Source: Tropicimonas_B omnivorans (GTDB taxonomy: Bacteria > Pseudomonadota > Alphaproteobacteria > Rhodobacterales > Rhodobacteraceae). From it: a stretch of 64,000 nucleotides of DNA. Of this stretch, positions 43,201-52,743 are shown piece after piece. Position 1 is the first letter of the stretch. Every line of letters begins with the position of its first letter. The notes under the pieces were generated by a model. It was not told the origin of the DNA and did not search any database. It saw only the letters and a list, made by a program, of their open reading frames with translations. The position numbers and the translations under genes were made by a program. Location: NCBI RefSeq assembly GCF_031846565.1, contig NZ_JAVRHL010000003.1, forward strand, positions 186,001 to 250,000. Direction: 5' to 3'.

Positions 43201-44340
43201 TCAGTTCGGAATGAGGACATGTCCTTCGAAGAGGCGTCGCGCGGTCCGGATGACGGCGCCGTGGACGGCGTGTGGCGTTCCATCACGGTCCTCGATCTCG
43301 GCATCGACCTCGAGAAGACCCGACGGATGCCCGATGCGCAGGCTGGCCTCCCTCTGCCGCGCGATGCGGGCGGGGAGGCTTCCGGGCAGTCGGGCCGCGA
43401 CGCCGAGGCAGAGCCCGCCGGTGAGCGGCACCGCGCGGTGCGGATTGCCTATGGAGATCATGCGCACACCGATGTCGAACGCGTCCGCTGGCATCGTCCG
43501 GCCGGAGAGGAGCGTATAGTCCGTGGGTGCGAAGACCATCGCGACCTTGGGGATCGACGGGATGCCGCCGGCCGCCTCTGGCGTGGCGGCGATGCCCATG
43601 GCGACGGACGCGGCCCGGCGGATGCCCTCCATCGCCGTCATGAAGTCTTCATCCGCCTCGAGCGCCTCGGGATGCTCGGTTCCGGTCTTGCCGACGGCGG
43701 CGGGCTCGAGAAAGACGCATGGATTTGCCGCGTCCACCATGGACACGGTTACCCTGCCGATGCCCGGCACGTCGAGGACGCTCTCGGCCTCACCGTTCGC
43801 CGGCTGGAGGTGCCCGGTTCCGGCGCCGCCCGGATCGAGGAATTCCAGCCGGATCGGCGCGGCTGTCCCGGAAACGCCATCGATCGCCTGCCCGCCGGAC
43901 ACCGCGGCGGTCCCGTCCCTGACCTCGAAGCGGGAGACGATGATCTTCCCGGTGTTGGTGTTGTGGATGCGAACGGCGGCTTCGCGGTCTGCGCCTTGGG
44001 TCATTCCCTCGTCAAAGGCGAATGGCCCCATCGCGGAGGACATGTTGCCGCAATTGCCGCTGGCATCGACAATCTCGTCCGCGACTCCGATCTGGTAGAA
44101 GCTGTAATCGACATCGGCGTCGGGGCGGCTCGGCGGGCCGACGACGCAGACCTTGGAGAGCGATGAGATGCCGCCGCCCATGCCGTCGAGCTGGCGCTTG
44201 TTGGGATCGGGGGATCCCATCGCGGCGAGGAAGATCGCCGGCCAGCGGGACTCGTCGTTCGGCAGGTCCCCGCGCCGGAAGACCAGCGCGTTGGACGTGC
44301 CGCCGCGCATGAAGGTGCAGGGGATGCGGGTATAGCTCAT
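43201..44340 (-). CDS. PrpF-family isomerase (aconitate / 4-oxalomesaconate type)
   Basis: This 379-residue protein has the PrpF N terminus CTFMRGGTSNA. The active-site blocks are DGMGGGISSLSKV, with Lys63, and SGNCGN, with Cys97. These residues correspond to the lysine and cysteine that act in PrpF. The usual GGTSK is GGTSN here. PrpF proteins isomerise unsaturated tricarboxylic acids in the methylcitrate pathway; relatives act as 4-oxalomesaconate tautomerases in gallate breakdown. No prpB, prpC or acnD lies next to it, so the pathway is open. Confidence 0.83.
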   Translation of the reverse strand: MSYTRIPCTFMRGGTSNALVFRRGDLPNDESRWPAIFLAAMGSPDPNKRQLDGMGGGISSLSKVCVVGPPSRPDADVDYSFYQIGVADEIVDASGNCGNMSSAMGPFAFDEGMTQGADREAAVRIHNTNTGKIIVSRFEVRDGTAAVSGGQAIDGVSGTAAPIRLEFLDPGGAGTGHLQPANGEAESVLDVPGIGRVTVSMVDAANPCVFLEPAAVGKTGTEHPEALEADEDFMTAMEGIRRAASVAMGIAATPEAAGGIPSIPKVAMVFAPTDYTLLSGRTMPADAFDIGVRMISIGNPHRAVPLTGGLCLGVAARLPGSLPARIARQREASLRIGHPSGLLEVDAEIEDRDGTPHAVHGAVIRTARRLFEGHVLIPN

Positions 44341-44681
44341 GAAGCCCTCCTTGGCCGCCCGGACCGGCGGCGGAGTGTGACGCGGCGGGGCCGCGAGGGA
44401 TCGTCACGGGGTCCGGTCCTCGGCACTTTAATCGAGGACGTGGCGCGCGGGCCAGACGAGACTGGTATCCGCCCCGCTTCCGGACAGCGAACAGGTAACC
44501 CCGGTGATCATCTCGAGGACGGTCGAGGCAGAATTTCTCCTCGTCGCACCCGGGAGCATCCTCCGGCGCGGTGCCGTCGGCTTCGTGACGGAGCAACCCG
44601 GAAGGCTGCCGGCCCAACGGGAACCGCGACGCCTGACGCGTACGCCTGAGCCGTCTCTATCACTGTAGTGGGAGGACCGAA
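44341..44681. other. Intergenic region downstream of tRNA-Gly, nothing recognised
   Basis: These 341 bp lie between the prpF-family start and the tRNA-Gly 3' end. No coding family, tRNA-end repeat or integrase remnant was found. Confidence 0.4.
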
Positions 44682-44756
44682 TGGAGCGGGCGAGGCGATT
44701 CGAACGCCCGACCCTTACCTTGGCAAGGTAATGCTCTACCCCTGAGCTACGCCCGC
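44682..44756 (-). tRNA. tRNA-Gly (anticodon GCC)
   Basis: This 75-nt tRNA on the minus strand starts GCGGGCGTAGCTCAGGGGTA. The anticodon loop is TTGCCAA (anticodon GCC), the T-arm has GTTCGAATC, the acceptor strand CGCCCGC closes the stem, and CCA is encoded. Confidence 0.97.
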
Positions 44757-44774
44757 TTCCTTTCGGTGAGCGGG

Positions 44775-44803
44775 GGTTTAGACTTTGTGGCCGAGGGCTG
44801 CAA
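44775..44803 (-). promoter_or_regulatory. Candidate promoter of tRNA-Gly
   Basis: On the minus strand TTGCAG (44803-44798), 17 bp and TAAACC (44780-44775) end 18 bp before the tRNA 5' end. Confidence 0.55.
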
Positions 44804-44847
44804 GAGGTTTTTTCCGCCGACTTTCGCCGCCGTGGCGTAAGGTTGGA

Positions 44848-44887
44848 GGAAAAGGCCGGACGGCCCGCGCGGGGCCTTCCAGGCCTT
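44848..44887 (-). terminator. Probable terminator of the TerC gene
   Basis: On the minus strand an outer AAGGCC / GGCCTT pairing encloses an inner GGCCC / GGGCC hairpin and is followed by a short T-run (TTTTCC). It lies directly after the stop. Confidence 0.5.
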
Positions 44888-44890
44888 GGC

Positions 44891-45643
44891 TCAGGCTCGC
44901 TTTTTCTCCCCCATGGCAAGCGCGCCCTCGCCGCGGCGGCGACGTTTGCCGCGGATGAGGTTCAGCACCTCCACACCGCCGGCGAAGACCATGGCGGCAT
45001 AGATGAAGCCCCGCTCGATATGCTGGTGGAAGCCGTCGGCAACCAGCGCCATGCCGACCATGACGAGAAAGGCGAGGGCCAGCATCTTGGTGGAGGGGTG
45101 GGCCTCGACGAAGGTCGCGATCGGCGTGGCGGCGGCCATCATGACGAGGATCGCCACGACCACGGCGGCGATCATGACCGGCAGGTGGTCGGCGATGCCG
45201 ACGGCGGTGATGACGCTGTCGAGGGAGAAGACGAGGTCCAGCACCATGATCTGCGCGATGACGGCGGCGAATGTCGCTTCCGCCACCTTCGTCTCGCCAT
45301 GGGGACCGCCCTCGACCTCGGCGAAGATCTCGGTGGCGGCCTTGTAGATCAGGAAGAGGCCGCCGGCGATCAGGATCACGTCCCGCCAGGACAGATCGAA
45401 GCCGAGGACCGTCAGGATGGGCTCGGACAGCGAGACGATCCAGGCGATGGAGGCCAGAAGCGCGATCCGCAGGATCAGTGCCCCCGCGAGGCCGACGAGC
45501 CGCGCGCGGCGGCGCTGCGCTTCTGGCAGGCGCCCCGCGGCAATCGAGATGAAGATGACGTTGTCGACCCCGAGGACGATCTCGAGGATCGTCAGCGTAA
45601 GGAACGAGGCCCAGACGGCGGGGTCGGACAGAAGCTCGAACAT
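44891..45643 (-). CDS. TerC-family integral membrane protein
   Basis: This 250-residue protein has about seven membrane segments. The acidic in-membrane motifs are ILEIVLGVDNVIFI near residue 20 and VLDLVFSLDSVITA near residue 125; these Asp/Glu-containing helices are thought to bind metal ions. TerC proteins are linked to tellurite resistance and to manganese export. The start MFELLSDP at 45643 is the conserved family start. The Arg/Lys-rich end (IRGKRRRRGEG) should be cytoplasmic. A yybP-ykoY (manganese) element was not seen. Confidence 0.9.
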   Translation of the reverse strand: MFELLSDPAVWASFLTLTILEIVLGVDNVIFISIAAGRLPEAQRRRARLVGLAGALILRIALLASIAWIVSLSEPILTVLGFDLSWRDVILIAGGLFLIYKAATEIFAEVEGGPHGETKVAEATFAAVIAQIMVLDLVFSLDSVITAVGIADHLPVMIAAVVVAILVMMAAATPIATFVEAHPSTKMLALAFLVMVGMALVADGFHQHIERGFIYAAMVFAGGVEVLNLIRGKRRRRGEGALAMGEKKRA

Positions 45644-45719
45644 GATGCACCGGATGCAGGTATGACCGCCGGGAGATAGAGGCCTCCCGGCGGGTTGCAA
45701 GATCCGGTGGCCGGACGTG

Positions 45720-48700
45720 TCACTCCAGTTCGATCAGCAGGTCCTTGGCATCGATCTGGTCGCCCGGCTTGACGTGCACCGCCTTGACGGTGGCGTCGCG
45801 GTCGGCGGAGAGGCCGGTTTCCATCTTCATCGCCTCGATGGTCAGGAGCTGATCGCCGGCGGCGACGCTCTGTCCGGCGGAGACGGGGACGGAGGCGATC
45901 ACGCCGGGCATCGGCGCGCCGACATGGGCGGCATTGCCGATCTCCGCCTTCGGCCGGACGGCCGCGGTCGCCTTCACGCTGCGATCCGTGACGCGAATGG
46001 TGCGGGGCTGGCCGTTGAGTTCGAAGAAGACCCGGGCAATGCCCTCGTCGTTCGTTTCCCCGCGGGCGGCCATGCGGATTTCCAGCGTCTTGCCGGGGTC
46101 GATCTCCGCCTGGATCTGGTCGCCCGGTTCCATGCCGTAGAAGAACGTACTCGTCGGCAGGACCCGGACAGGCCCGTAATCCTGATGCCGCGCGAGGTAG
46201 TCGGAGACGACCTTGGGATACATGAGGTAGCCGTTCAGATCCTCGTCGTCGATCTGGCTCAGCTCGAACGTCTGCTGGAGCTCCTTGCGCGTGCCCTCGA
46301 TATCGGCGGGCGGGAGGGCGGCGCCGGGGCGCTCGGTCATCGGCTTTTCGCCGCGAAGGACCTTCTTCTGGATCTTGTCCGGCCAACCGCCCGGGGGCTG
46401 GCCGAGATTGCCGCGCATCATGTCCACGACGGAATCGGGGAAGGAGACCTCGCGCTTGGGGTCCTCTACGTCGGCGCGGGTGAGGCCCTGGCTCACCATC
46501 ATCAGCGCCATGTCCCCCACCACCTTTGAGGAGGGCGTGACCTTCACGATGTCGCCGAACATCCGGTTCACGTCTGCATAGGTCTGGGCGACTTCGTGCC
46601 AGCGCTCCTCGAGACCGACGGAGCGGGCCTGTGCCTTGAGGTTGGTGAACTGCCCGCCCGGCATCTCGTGCAGGTAGACCTCGGAGGAGGGGGCCTGCAT
46701 GCCGCTTTCGAAGGCGGCGTAATGGTTGCGGACATGTTCCCAGTAGTTGGAGATCTCCCGCACCGCGCCGATATCGAGCCCGGTATCCCTGTCCGTCAGC
46801 GCCAGCGCCTCGACGATGGTGCCGAGGGTTGCCTGGCTGGTGTTGCCCGACAGGGCATCCATCGCGCAATCGACCGCGTCGACGCCGCTTTCGGCCGCAG
46901 CGAGGATCGTGGCGCAGGCGATGCCGGCGGTGTCATGGGTGTGGAAGTGGACCGGCAGGCCGACCTCCTCCTTCAGCGCCTTGACGAGGATGCGGGCCGC
47001 GGCGGGCTTCAGAAGCCCAGCCATGTCCTTGAGGCCGAGGATGTGAGCGCCGGCATCCTTCAGCTCCTGCGCCATGCCGACATAGTATTTCAGGTCGTAC
47101 TTGGCGCGATCGGCGTCGAGCAGGTTGCCCGTGTAGCACACCGTCCCCTCGCAGACCTTGCCGCTTTCGAGAACGGCATCCATCGCGACGCGCATGTTCT
47201 CGGTCCAGTTGAGGCTGTCGAACACGCGGAAGACGTCGACGCCGCTTTCGGCCGCCTGGGCCACGAAGGACTGCACGACGTTGTCGGGATAATTCGTGTA
47301 GCCGACGCCGTTGGAGCCTCGCAGCAGCATCTGCGTCATCAGGTTGGGCATCCGGGCGCGCAGATCCCGCAGGCGCTGCCACGGGCATTCCTGCAGGAAG
47401 CGGTAGGCGACATCGAAGGTCGCGCCGCCCCAGCACTCCATCGAGAAGAGCTGCGGCAGGTTGGCGGCGTAGGCGGGCGCGACGCGGATCATGTCGATGG
47501 AGCGCATCCGGGTCGCGAGGAGGGACTGGTGCCCGTCCCGCATGGTGGTGTCGGTGATCAGGAGCTGTTTCTGGTCCAGCATCCAGTCCGCGACGGCCTG
47601 CGGGCCGAACTCGTCGAGGATGGTGCGGGTGCCGGGGGCCGGCTCCGCGCGCGGCTCGGGGGCGACCGGCTCCCTGATCCCTTCGGCCGGCCGGACGCGC
47701 CCTTCGGTCTCGGGATGCCCGTTCACGGTGATGTCGGCGATGTAGGTCAGGATCTTCGTCGCGCGGTCCCGTTGCGGCGGGAAGTGGAAGAGCGCCTCGG
47801 TCTCGTCGATGAATTTCGTGGAATACTCGTTCGAGACGAATTTCGGGTGCTTCAGCAGGTTCTGCACGAAGGCGATGTTGGTCGCGACGCCGCGCACGCG
47901 GAACTCCCGGAGGGCCCGGTCCATCCGCGCAATCGCGGCCTCGGGCGTCCGCGCCCAGGCGGTGACCTTGGTCAGAAGCGAATCGTAGTAGCGGGTGATG
48001 ACGGCGCCCGAATAGGCGGTGCCGCCGTCGAGCCGGATGCCCATGCCGGTGGCGGAGCGGTAGGTGGTGATCCGGCCGTAATCGGGAATGAAGTTGTTGA
48101 GAGGATCCTCGGTGGTCACACGGCACTGGAGCGCGTGTCCGTCGAGCTGCACGTCGTATTGCGAGGCGACGCCTGTCGCTTCCGTCAGGCTCTTGCCCTC
48201 TGCGATGAGGATCTGCGCCCGGACGATGTCGATCCCGGTGACCTCCTCGGTCACGGTATGCTCGACCTGCACGCGCGGGTTCACCTCGATGAAGTAGAAC
48301 TCGCCGGTTTCCATATCCATCAGGAACTCGACGGTGCCGGCGCATTCGTAGCCGACATGTTCGCAGATCTTCCGGCCCAGGTTGCAGAGGCGTTCGCGCT
48401 GCGCTCCCGAGAGGTACGGCGCCGGCGCCCGCTCCACGACCTTCTGGTTGCGCCGCTGCACGGAGCAATCCCGCTCCCAGAGATGGTAGATGTTGCCCTG
48501 CTTGTCGCCGAGGATCTGCACCTCGACGTGGCGCGCGCGGGTGATCATCTTCTCGAGGTAGCCCTCGCCATTGCCGAAGGCGGCCTCGGCTTCGCGCCGG
48601 CCCTCGCGGACCTTCTCCGCGAGCTCGTCCGGGCCCATGATCGGCCGCATCCCCCGGCCGCCGCCGCCCCAGGACGCCTTCAGCATCAGGGGATAGCCGA

Positions 48701-49160
48701 CCTCATCGGCCTGGCGGGCGATCTCGTCCATGTCCTCGCCCAGCACCTCGGTCGCCGGGATGACGGGAACACCGGCCTCGACCGCTACGCGCCGGGCGCT
48801 GGCCTTGTCGCCGAGCGCGCGCATGGTCTCGGCGCGGGGGCCGATGAAGGTGATGCCGGCTTCGGCGCAGGCTTCCACGAGCGCCGGGTTCTCCGACAGC
48901 AGCCCGTAGCCGGGGTGAACTGCATCGGCGCCCGACTGCTTCGCGACCCGTATGATCTCCTCGATCGAGAGATAGGCAGCGACCGGCCCCATCCCGGCGC
49001 CGACCCTGTAGGCCTCGTCTGCCTTGAAGCGGTGAAGGGAGAGCCGGTCCTCCTCGGCGTAGATCGCAACCGTCTTCTTGCCGAGCTCGTTCGCCGCGCG
49101 CATGATGCGGATGGCGATCTCACTTCGGTTCGCGATCAGGATCTTCTGGAAATCGGCCAT
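45720..49160 (-). CDS. pyc: Pyruvate carboxylase
   Basis: This 1146-residue biotin enzyme makes oxaloacetate from pyruvate, refilling the TCA cycle. Domains in order are biotin carboxylase (residues 1-450; ATP-grasp loop KASWGGGGRGMR; EVNPRVQVEHTVTEE), carboxyltransferase (about 530-810; TTMRDGHQSLLATRMR, and the lysine in LGLKDMAG), a linker domain, and the biotinyl domain ending in EAMKMETG with biotinylated Lys1112. The ATG at 49160 (MADFQKILIANRSEIA) matches the family start; an upstream ATG would add ten residues. It is the single-chain alpha4 type. Confidence 0.97.
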   Translation of the reverse strand: MADFQKILIANRSEIAIRIMRAANELGKKTVAIYAEEDRLSLHRFKADEAYRVGAGMGPVAAYLSIEEIIRVAKQSGADAVHPGYGLLSENPALVEACAEAGITFIGPRAETMRALGDKASARRVAVEAGVPVIPATEVLGEDMDEIARQADEVGYPLMLKASWGGGGRGMRPIMGPDELAEKVREGRREAEAAFGNGEGYLEKMITRARHVEVQILGDKQGNIYHLWERDCSVQRRNQKVVERAPAPYLSGAQRERLCNLGRKICEHVGYECAGTVEFLMDMETGEFYFIEVNPRVQVEHTVTEEVTGIDIVRAQILIAEGKSLTEATGVASQYDVQLDGHALQCRVTTEDPLNNFIPDYGRITTYRSATGMGIRLDGGTAYSGAVITRYYDSLLTKVTAWARTPEAAIARMDRALREFRVRGVATNIAFVQNLLKHPKFVSNEYSTKFIDETEALFHFPPQRDRATKILTYIADITVNGHPETEGRVRPAEGIREPVAPEPRAEPAPGTRTILDEFGPQAVADWMLDQKQLLITDTTMRDGHQSLLATRMRSIDMIRVAPAYAANLPQLFSMECWGGATFDVAYRFLQECPWQRLRDLRARMPNLMTQMLLRGSNGVGYTNYPDNVVQSFVAQAAESGVDVFRVFDSLNWTENMRVAMDAVLESGKVCEGTVCYTGNLLDADRAKYDLKYYVGMAQELKDAGAHILGLKDMAGLLKPAAARILVKALKEEVGLPVHFHTHDTAGIACATILAAAESGVDAVDCAMDALSGNTSQATLGTIVEALALTDRDTGLDIGAVREISNYWEHVRNHYAAFESGMQAPSSEVYLHEMPGGQFTNLKAQARSVGLEERWHEVAQTYADVNRMFGDIVKVTPSSKVVGDMALMMVSQGLTRADVEDPKREVSFPDSVVDMMRGNLGQPPGGWPDKIQKKVLRGEKPMTERPGAALPPADIEGTRKELQQTFELSQIDDEDLNGYLMYPKVVSDYLARHQDYGPVRVLPTSTFFYGMEPGDQIQAEIDPGKTLEIRMAARGETNDEGIARVFFELNGQPRTIRVTDRSVKATAAVRPKAEIGNAAHVGAPMPGVIASVPVSAGQSVAAGDQLLTIEAMKMETGLSADRDATVKAVHVKPGDQIDAKDLLIELE

Positions 49161-49173
49161 CGTCGTCCCCGCA

Positions 49174-49192
49174 TTATGCATTTGCAGCATAA
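49174..49192 (-). promoter_or_regulatory. Inverted repeat upstream of pyc
   Basis: TTATGC, 7 bp, GCATAA form a perfect 6-bp dyad 13 bp before the pyc start. Its position fits an operator or a leader hairpin; the binding factor is unknown. Confidence 0.35.
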
Positions 49193-49251
49193 GGTGTAGG
49201 GGCGATGCTCCGGGGGGTAAAGACTGCAGCGGCGGCGGCCAGCGGCGATGC

Positions 49252-49890
49252 TCAGCGGTGGGGGTAGCGCCCGCGCGACCGGAAGACGGCGCCGAGGACG
49301 AGCACGATCGCGCAGGCGACCAGCCCGGCCAGACGCTCCGTCAGGCCGTCGATATGATCGGGCGAGAGCAGGTAGATCGCGGAGGAGATGGCCCACAGCA
49401 CGGCGAGGCCGAGCAGCACCGGCCGCGCCCATGCGATCTCCCGGCTTGCGCCGGCGGACATCAGCACCGGCACCGCGACGAACAGCGCGCCGAGCGCATA
49501 GACGAGATAGGTGTGAATGACGACGCCGCCCGTATCGTTGTCGCCGTACTCGTTGCGCGCGCCGATGACGACGACGAGGACCGCGAGGAGGACGAGGCAG
49601 AAGATCGCGGCCGTCCAGCCGTTCCTGCCCAGATGCGAGTGGGCCGCCGCGAGGGCGAGGGCGAAGAGCGCGCCCGCGAACCCGTAGAGCGCCACGTCCA
49701 TCACGATCTCTCCCTGGCCCGCCGCGAGGTCCGAAATCGAATCCGAGATCCAGTTGTACTCCGCCGGCACGACGAAGGGCGCGACGAGGACCCCGAGAAT
49801 GAGGGCCAGCACGCCCGCGAACGCGATGACGGCCAGAATGCGCAGAAGGCCCGATCGTTCCGAGCCCGGTGTGTAGAGCGTGTTCTGCAT
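49252..49890 (-). CDS. DUF998-type membrane protein
   Basis: This 212-residue protein has about six membrane segments and the DUF998 hallmark YNWISDSISDLAAG between the first and second segments. The function of the family is unknown. The ATG at 49890 (MQNTLYTPG) was chosen because GAGGA lies 6 bp upstream; earlier in-frame starts at 49902 and 49998 would add residues without a hydrophobic segment. It is a single gene, divergent from the helicase gene. Confidence 0.72.
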   Translation of the reverse strand: MQNTLYTPGSERSGLLRILAVIAFAGVLALILGVLVAPFVVPAEYNWISDSISDLAAGQGEIVMDVALYGFAGALFALALAAAHSHLGRNGWTAAIFCLVLLAVLVVVIGARNEYGDNDTGGVVIHTYLVYALGALFVAVPVLMSAGASREIAWARPVLLGLAVLWAISSAIYLLSPDHIDGLTERLAGLVACAIVLVLGAVFRSRGRYPHR

Positions 49891-50069
49891 CAAAGTCCTC
49901 ATGCGCGAAGGAATGGCCATCGGCACTTGATGTCCCACGGGGCAAGCCCTGGGAACTGGCAGAGTTCCGGCCCCTCGTCGCAATTCGGTGCCCCTCACGC
50001 GGATCTGGGTGGAACGGAAGGCGAACGCGGGCTTTCCATTCCGGCCCGCAGCGATTAGCTTGTCGCCCC

Positions 50070-52457
50070 ATGAGCAGCTTCGACGATCATGACGCCTTCG
50101 CCTCCGCCGTTCCCCTGTCGCAGCGCGCGATGGCCGGGCGCGGCGCGCCCTATCTCGATGGGTTGAACCCCGCGCAGAAGGAAGCGGTCGAGACCCTCGA
50201 GGGGCCCGTCCTGATGCTTGCGGGGGCCGGCACCGGCAAGACCCGCGCGCTGACCGCCCGGATCGCGCATCTGCTGTCGACCGGAACGGCGCGGCCGAAC
50301 GAGATCCTCGCCGTCACGTTCACCAACAAGGCCGCGCGCGAGATGAAGACCCGCGTGGGCAGGCTCCTCGGCGATGCGGGAGAGGGGATGCCCTGGCTCG
50401 GCACGTTCCACTCGATCTGCGTGAAGCTGCTGCGCCGACATGCCGAACTGGTGGACCTGAAGTCGAACTTCACCATCCTCGACACCGACGACCAGCTTCG
50501 GCTTTTCCGCCAGCTCATCCAGGCCGAGGGAATCGACGAGAAGCGCTGGCCGCCGCGGATGCTCGCGTCGATCATCGACGGCTGGAAGAACCGCGCGCTG
50601 CGCCCGGATGCCGTCCCCGTCGCCGATGCCGGCGCGTTCGACCGCAAGGGCGTGATGCTCTACGCCGCGTACCAGGATCGGCTGAAGACGCTGAACGCCT
50701 GCGATTTCGGCGACCTGCTTCTGCACATGGTCACGATCTTCCAGACCCATGACGACGTTCTCGAGCAGTATCGCCGCTACTTCCGCTTCATCCTCGTTGA
50801 CGAGTACCAGGATACCAACGTCGCGCAGTACATGTGGCTGCGGCTCCTGGCGGGCGGGCACAAGAACATCTGCTGCGTCGGTGATGATGACCAGTCGATC
50901 TACGGCTGGCGCGGGGCCGAGGTGGGAAACATCCTGCGATTCGAGCAGGATTTCCCGGGCGCCCATACGGTCCGACTCGAACAGAACTATCGCTCCACGC
51001 CCCACATCCTCGCCGCCGCCTCCGGTGTGATCGCCAGCAACAAGGGGCGCCTCGGCAAGACGCTCTGGACCGAGGAGAAGGACGGCGAGAAGGTCCGCCT
51101 CATCGGCCACTGGGACGGTGAGGAGGAGGCCCGCTGGATCGGGGAGGAGCTCGAGGCGATGGGCCGGGGCACGCGCGGCCTGCGCCCCGTCTCCCTGGAC
51201 GAATGCGCCATCCTCGTGCGGGCCTCGCATCAGCTCCGGGCCTTCGAGGACCGGTTCCTGACCATCGGTCTGCCCTACCGCGTCATCGGGGGCCCGCGAT
51301 TCTACGAGCGGCTCGAGATCCGGGACGCGATGGCCTATTTCCGCCTCGCCGTCAGTCCCGATGACGATCTGGCCTTCGAGCGGATCGTGAACACGCCGAA
51401 ACGCGGCCTCGGCGACAAGGCGCAACAGAAAATTCAGATCGCGGCCCGCTCGAACGGCGTGAACCTGCTCGAGGGCGCCCGCATCCTGCTGGCGTCCAAG
51501 GGGCTGACCGGCAAGGGCGCTGCCGCCCTCGCGGAGCTCGTCTCGGGGATCGATCGCTGGCACGCGCAGGTCCGCCTCGGTGGCTCCCATATCGAGACCG
51601 CCGAGATGATCCTCGACGAATCGGGCTACACCACGTTCTGGCAGAACGAGAAGACACCCGAAGCCCCCGGGCGCCTCGAAAACCTCAAGGAACTCGTGAA
51701 GGCGCTGGAAAATTTCGACAACCTTCAGGGGTTCCTCGAGCATGTCTCCCTGATCATGGACAACGAATCGGAGGATACCGAGGCGAAGGTCACCCTGATG
51801 ACGCTCCACGCCGCGAAGGGTCTCGAATTTCCCGCCGTGTTCCTGCCGGGCTGGGAGGACGGGCTGTTCCCCAACCAGCGCGCGATGGACGAGCAGGGGT
51901 TGAAGGGTCTCGAGGAGGAGCGCCGCCTTGCCTATGTCGGCATCACCCGCGCCGAGGAGCTCTGCACGATCTCCTTCGCGGCGAACCGGCGCATCTACGG
52001 CCAGTGGCAATCGGCGCTGCCCTCCCGCTTCATCGACGAGCTTCCCGAGGAACATGTGGACGTTCTGACCCCGCCAGGTCTCTACGGCGGCGGGTTCGGA
52101 GCTGCGGGCATGGCGGCGAGCGCATCGCCGGCGATCTCCGGGGCCATGGGCTCGGACATGCATGAAAAGGCGAGCAAGGCGGACGTCTACAACTCGCCGG
52201 GCTGGCGCAGGATGCAGTCCCGCTCGGCGCAGCGGTCCGTCTCGCAGCCGCAGGAAACGCGGAACATGGTGATCGATCTCGAGGCAGTCAGCGCCTTCAC
52301 CGAGGGCGACCGCGTCTTTCACCAGAAGTTCGGCTATGGCGAAGTGACGGGGATCGAGGGCGACAAGCTCCAGATCTCCTTCGACAAGGCCGGTCCGAAG
52401 AAGGTGGTCGCGAAATTCGTCGTTCCTGCCGCCTCGGCCGGAGACGTTCCGTTCTGA
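50070..52457 (+). CDS. UvrD/PcrA-type DNA helicase (superfamily 1A)
   Basis: This 795-residue ATP-dependent 3'-5' helicase is used in nucleotide-excision and mismatch repair and in clearing RecA or stalled polymerase. Motifs are visible in order: Q-motif LNPAQKEAV, Walker A GAGTGKTRALTARI, Ib TFTNKAAREM, Walker B VDEYQDTN, III GDDDQSIYGWRGA, IV RLEQNYRS, V LMTLHAAKGLEFP and VI RLAYVGITRAEE. The C-terminal domain (GDRVFHQKFGYGEVTGIEGDKLQI) is the Tudor-like RNA-polymerase-binding fold of PcrA/UvrD. The start MSSFDDHD at 50070 was chosen; a longer frame upstream lacks homology. Confidence 0.95.
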   Translation: MSSFDDHDAFASAVPLSQRAMAGRGAPYLDGLNPAQKEAVETLEGPVLMLAGAGTGKTRALTARIAHLLSTGTARPNEILAVTFTNKAAREMKTRVGRLLGDAGEGMPWLGTFHSICVKLLRRHAELVDLKSNFTILDTDDQLRLFRQLIQAEGIDEKRWPPRMLASIIDGWKNRALRPDAVPVADAGAFDRKGVMLYAAYQDRLKTLNACDFGDLLLHMVTIFQTHDDVLEQYRRYFRFILVDEYQDTNVAQYMWLRLLAGGHKNICCVGDDDQSIYGWRGAEVGNILRFEQDFPGAHTVRLEQNYRSTPHILAAASGVIASNKGRLGKTLWTEEKDGEKVRLIGHWDGEEEARWIGEELEAMGRGTRGLRPVSLDECAILVRASHQLRAFEDRFLTIGLPYRVIGGPRFYERLEIRDAMAYFRLAVSPDDDLAFERIVNTPKRGLGDKAQQKIQIAARSNGVNLLEGARILLASKGLTGKGAAALAELVSGIDRWHAQVRLGGSHIETAEMILDESGYTTFWQNEKTPEAPGRLENLKELVKALENFDNLQGFLEHVSLIMDNESEDTEAKVTLMTLHAAKGLEFPAVFLPGWEDGLFPNQRAMDEQGLKGLEEERRLAYVGITRAEELCTISFAANRRIYGQWQSALPSRFIDELPEEHVDVLTPPGLYGGGFGAAGMAASASPAISGAMGSDMHEKASKADVYNSPGWRRMQSRSAQRSVSQPQETRNMVIDLEAVSAFTEGDRVFHQKFGYGEVTGIEGDKLQISFDKAGPKKVVAKFVVPAASAGDVPF

Positions 52458-52624
52458 TCCAGCGGCGCGTTACGCCATGAGCGGCTGAGACCTGGCCCCG
52501 CTCCTCGCGCGGCCCGTCCTTCCGACATTCACAGAGTAGGCCTCGGGCATGTTTGCGGGGCGCGCGAGCCGTCACGACGGGGGATGCTCCCGGCGTCCGG
52601 TGCGTCTTGAGTCATAATGTCCGG

Positions 52625-52670
52625 AAACAAAAAGGCGGCGGCACCAGGGAGGAGGAGAGGTGCCGCCGCC
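52625..52670 (-). terminator. Intrinsic terminator closing the sRNA array
   Basis: The last hairpin of the array on the minus strand (GGCGGCGGCACC / GGTGCCGCCGCC, 12 bp, 13-nt loop) is followed by TTTTTGTTT. The same hairpin therefore serves as the final CCUCCUCCC stem-loop and as the terminator of the transcript. Confidence 0.85.
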
Positions 52671-52720
52671 ATTGTCAGAACGCCCAGGGAGGAGGAGAGG
52701 ACGTCCCGATCTGAAACTGG
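52634..52720 (-). ncRNA. CcsR-like sRNA unit 5 (3'-most)
   Basis: Stem-loops at 52634-52670 (12-bp stem) and about 52679-52702 both expose CTCCTCCTCCC on the minus strand. The last one doubles as terminator. The weaker stem has CGCCC facing GGACG, with one mismatch. Confidence 0.75.
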
Positions 52721-52743
52721 CCTTCCCGTGAGAAGGGAAGGAG

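Noticed and set aside
44428..44919. A 163-codon minus-strand open frame across tRNA-Gly
   Set aside because: It runs through the tRNA gene and the TerC terminator and has no family features.
49174..49192. A PccR/RamB-type TTTGCAAA site before pyc
   Set aside because: Only a partial half-site (TTTGCAGC) is present, without the second copy at the required spacing.
46596..49199. An 867-codon open frame on the plus strand
   Set aside because: It is the antisense of pyruvate carboxylase, an effect of high GC at third codon positions. Similar long frames opposite rne (7385-10018) and opposite murE/murF (60341-62671) are rejected for the same reason.
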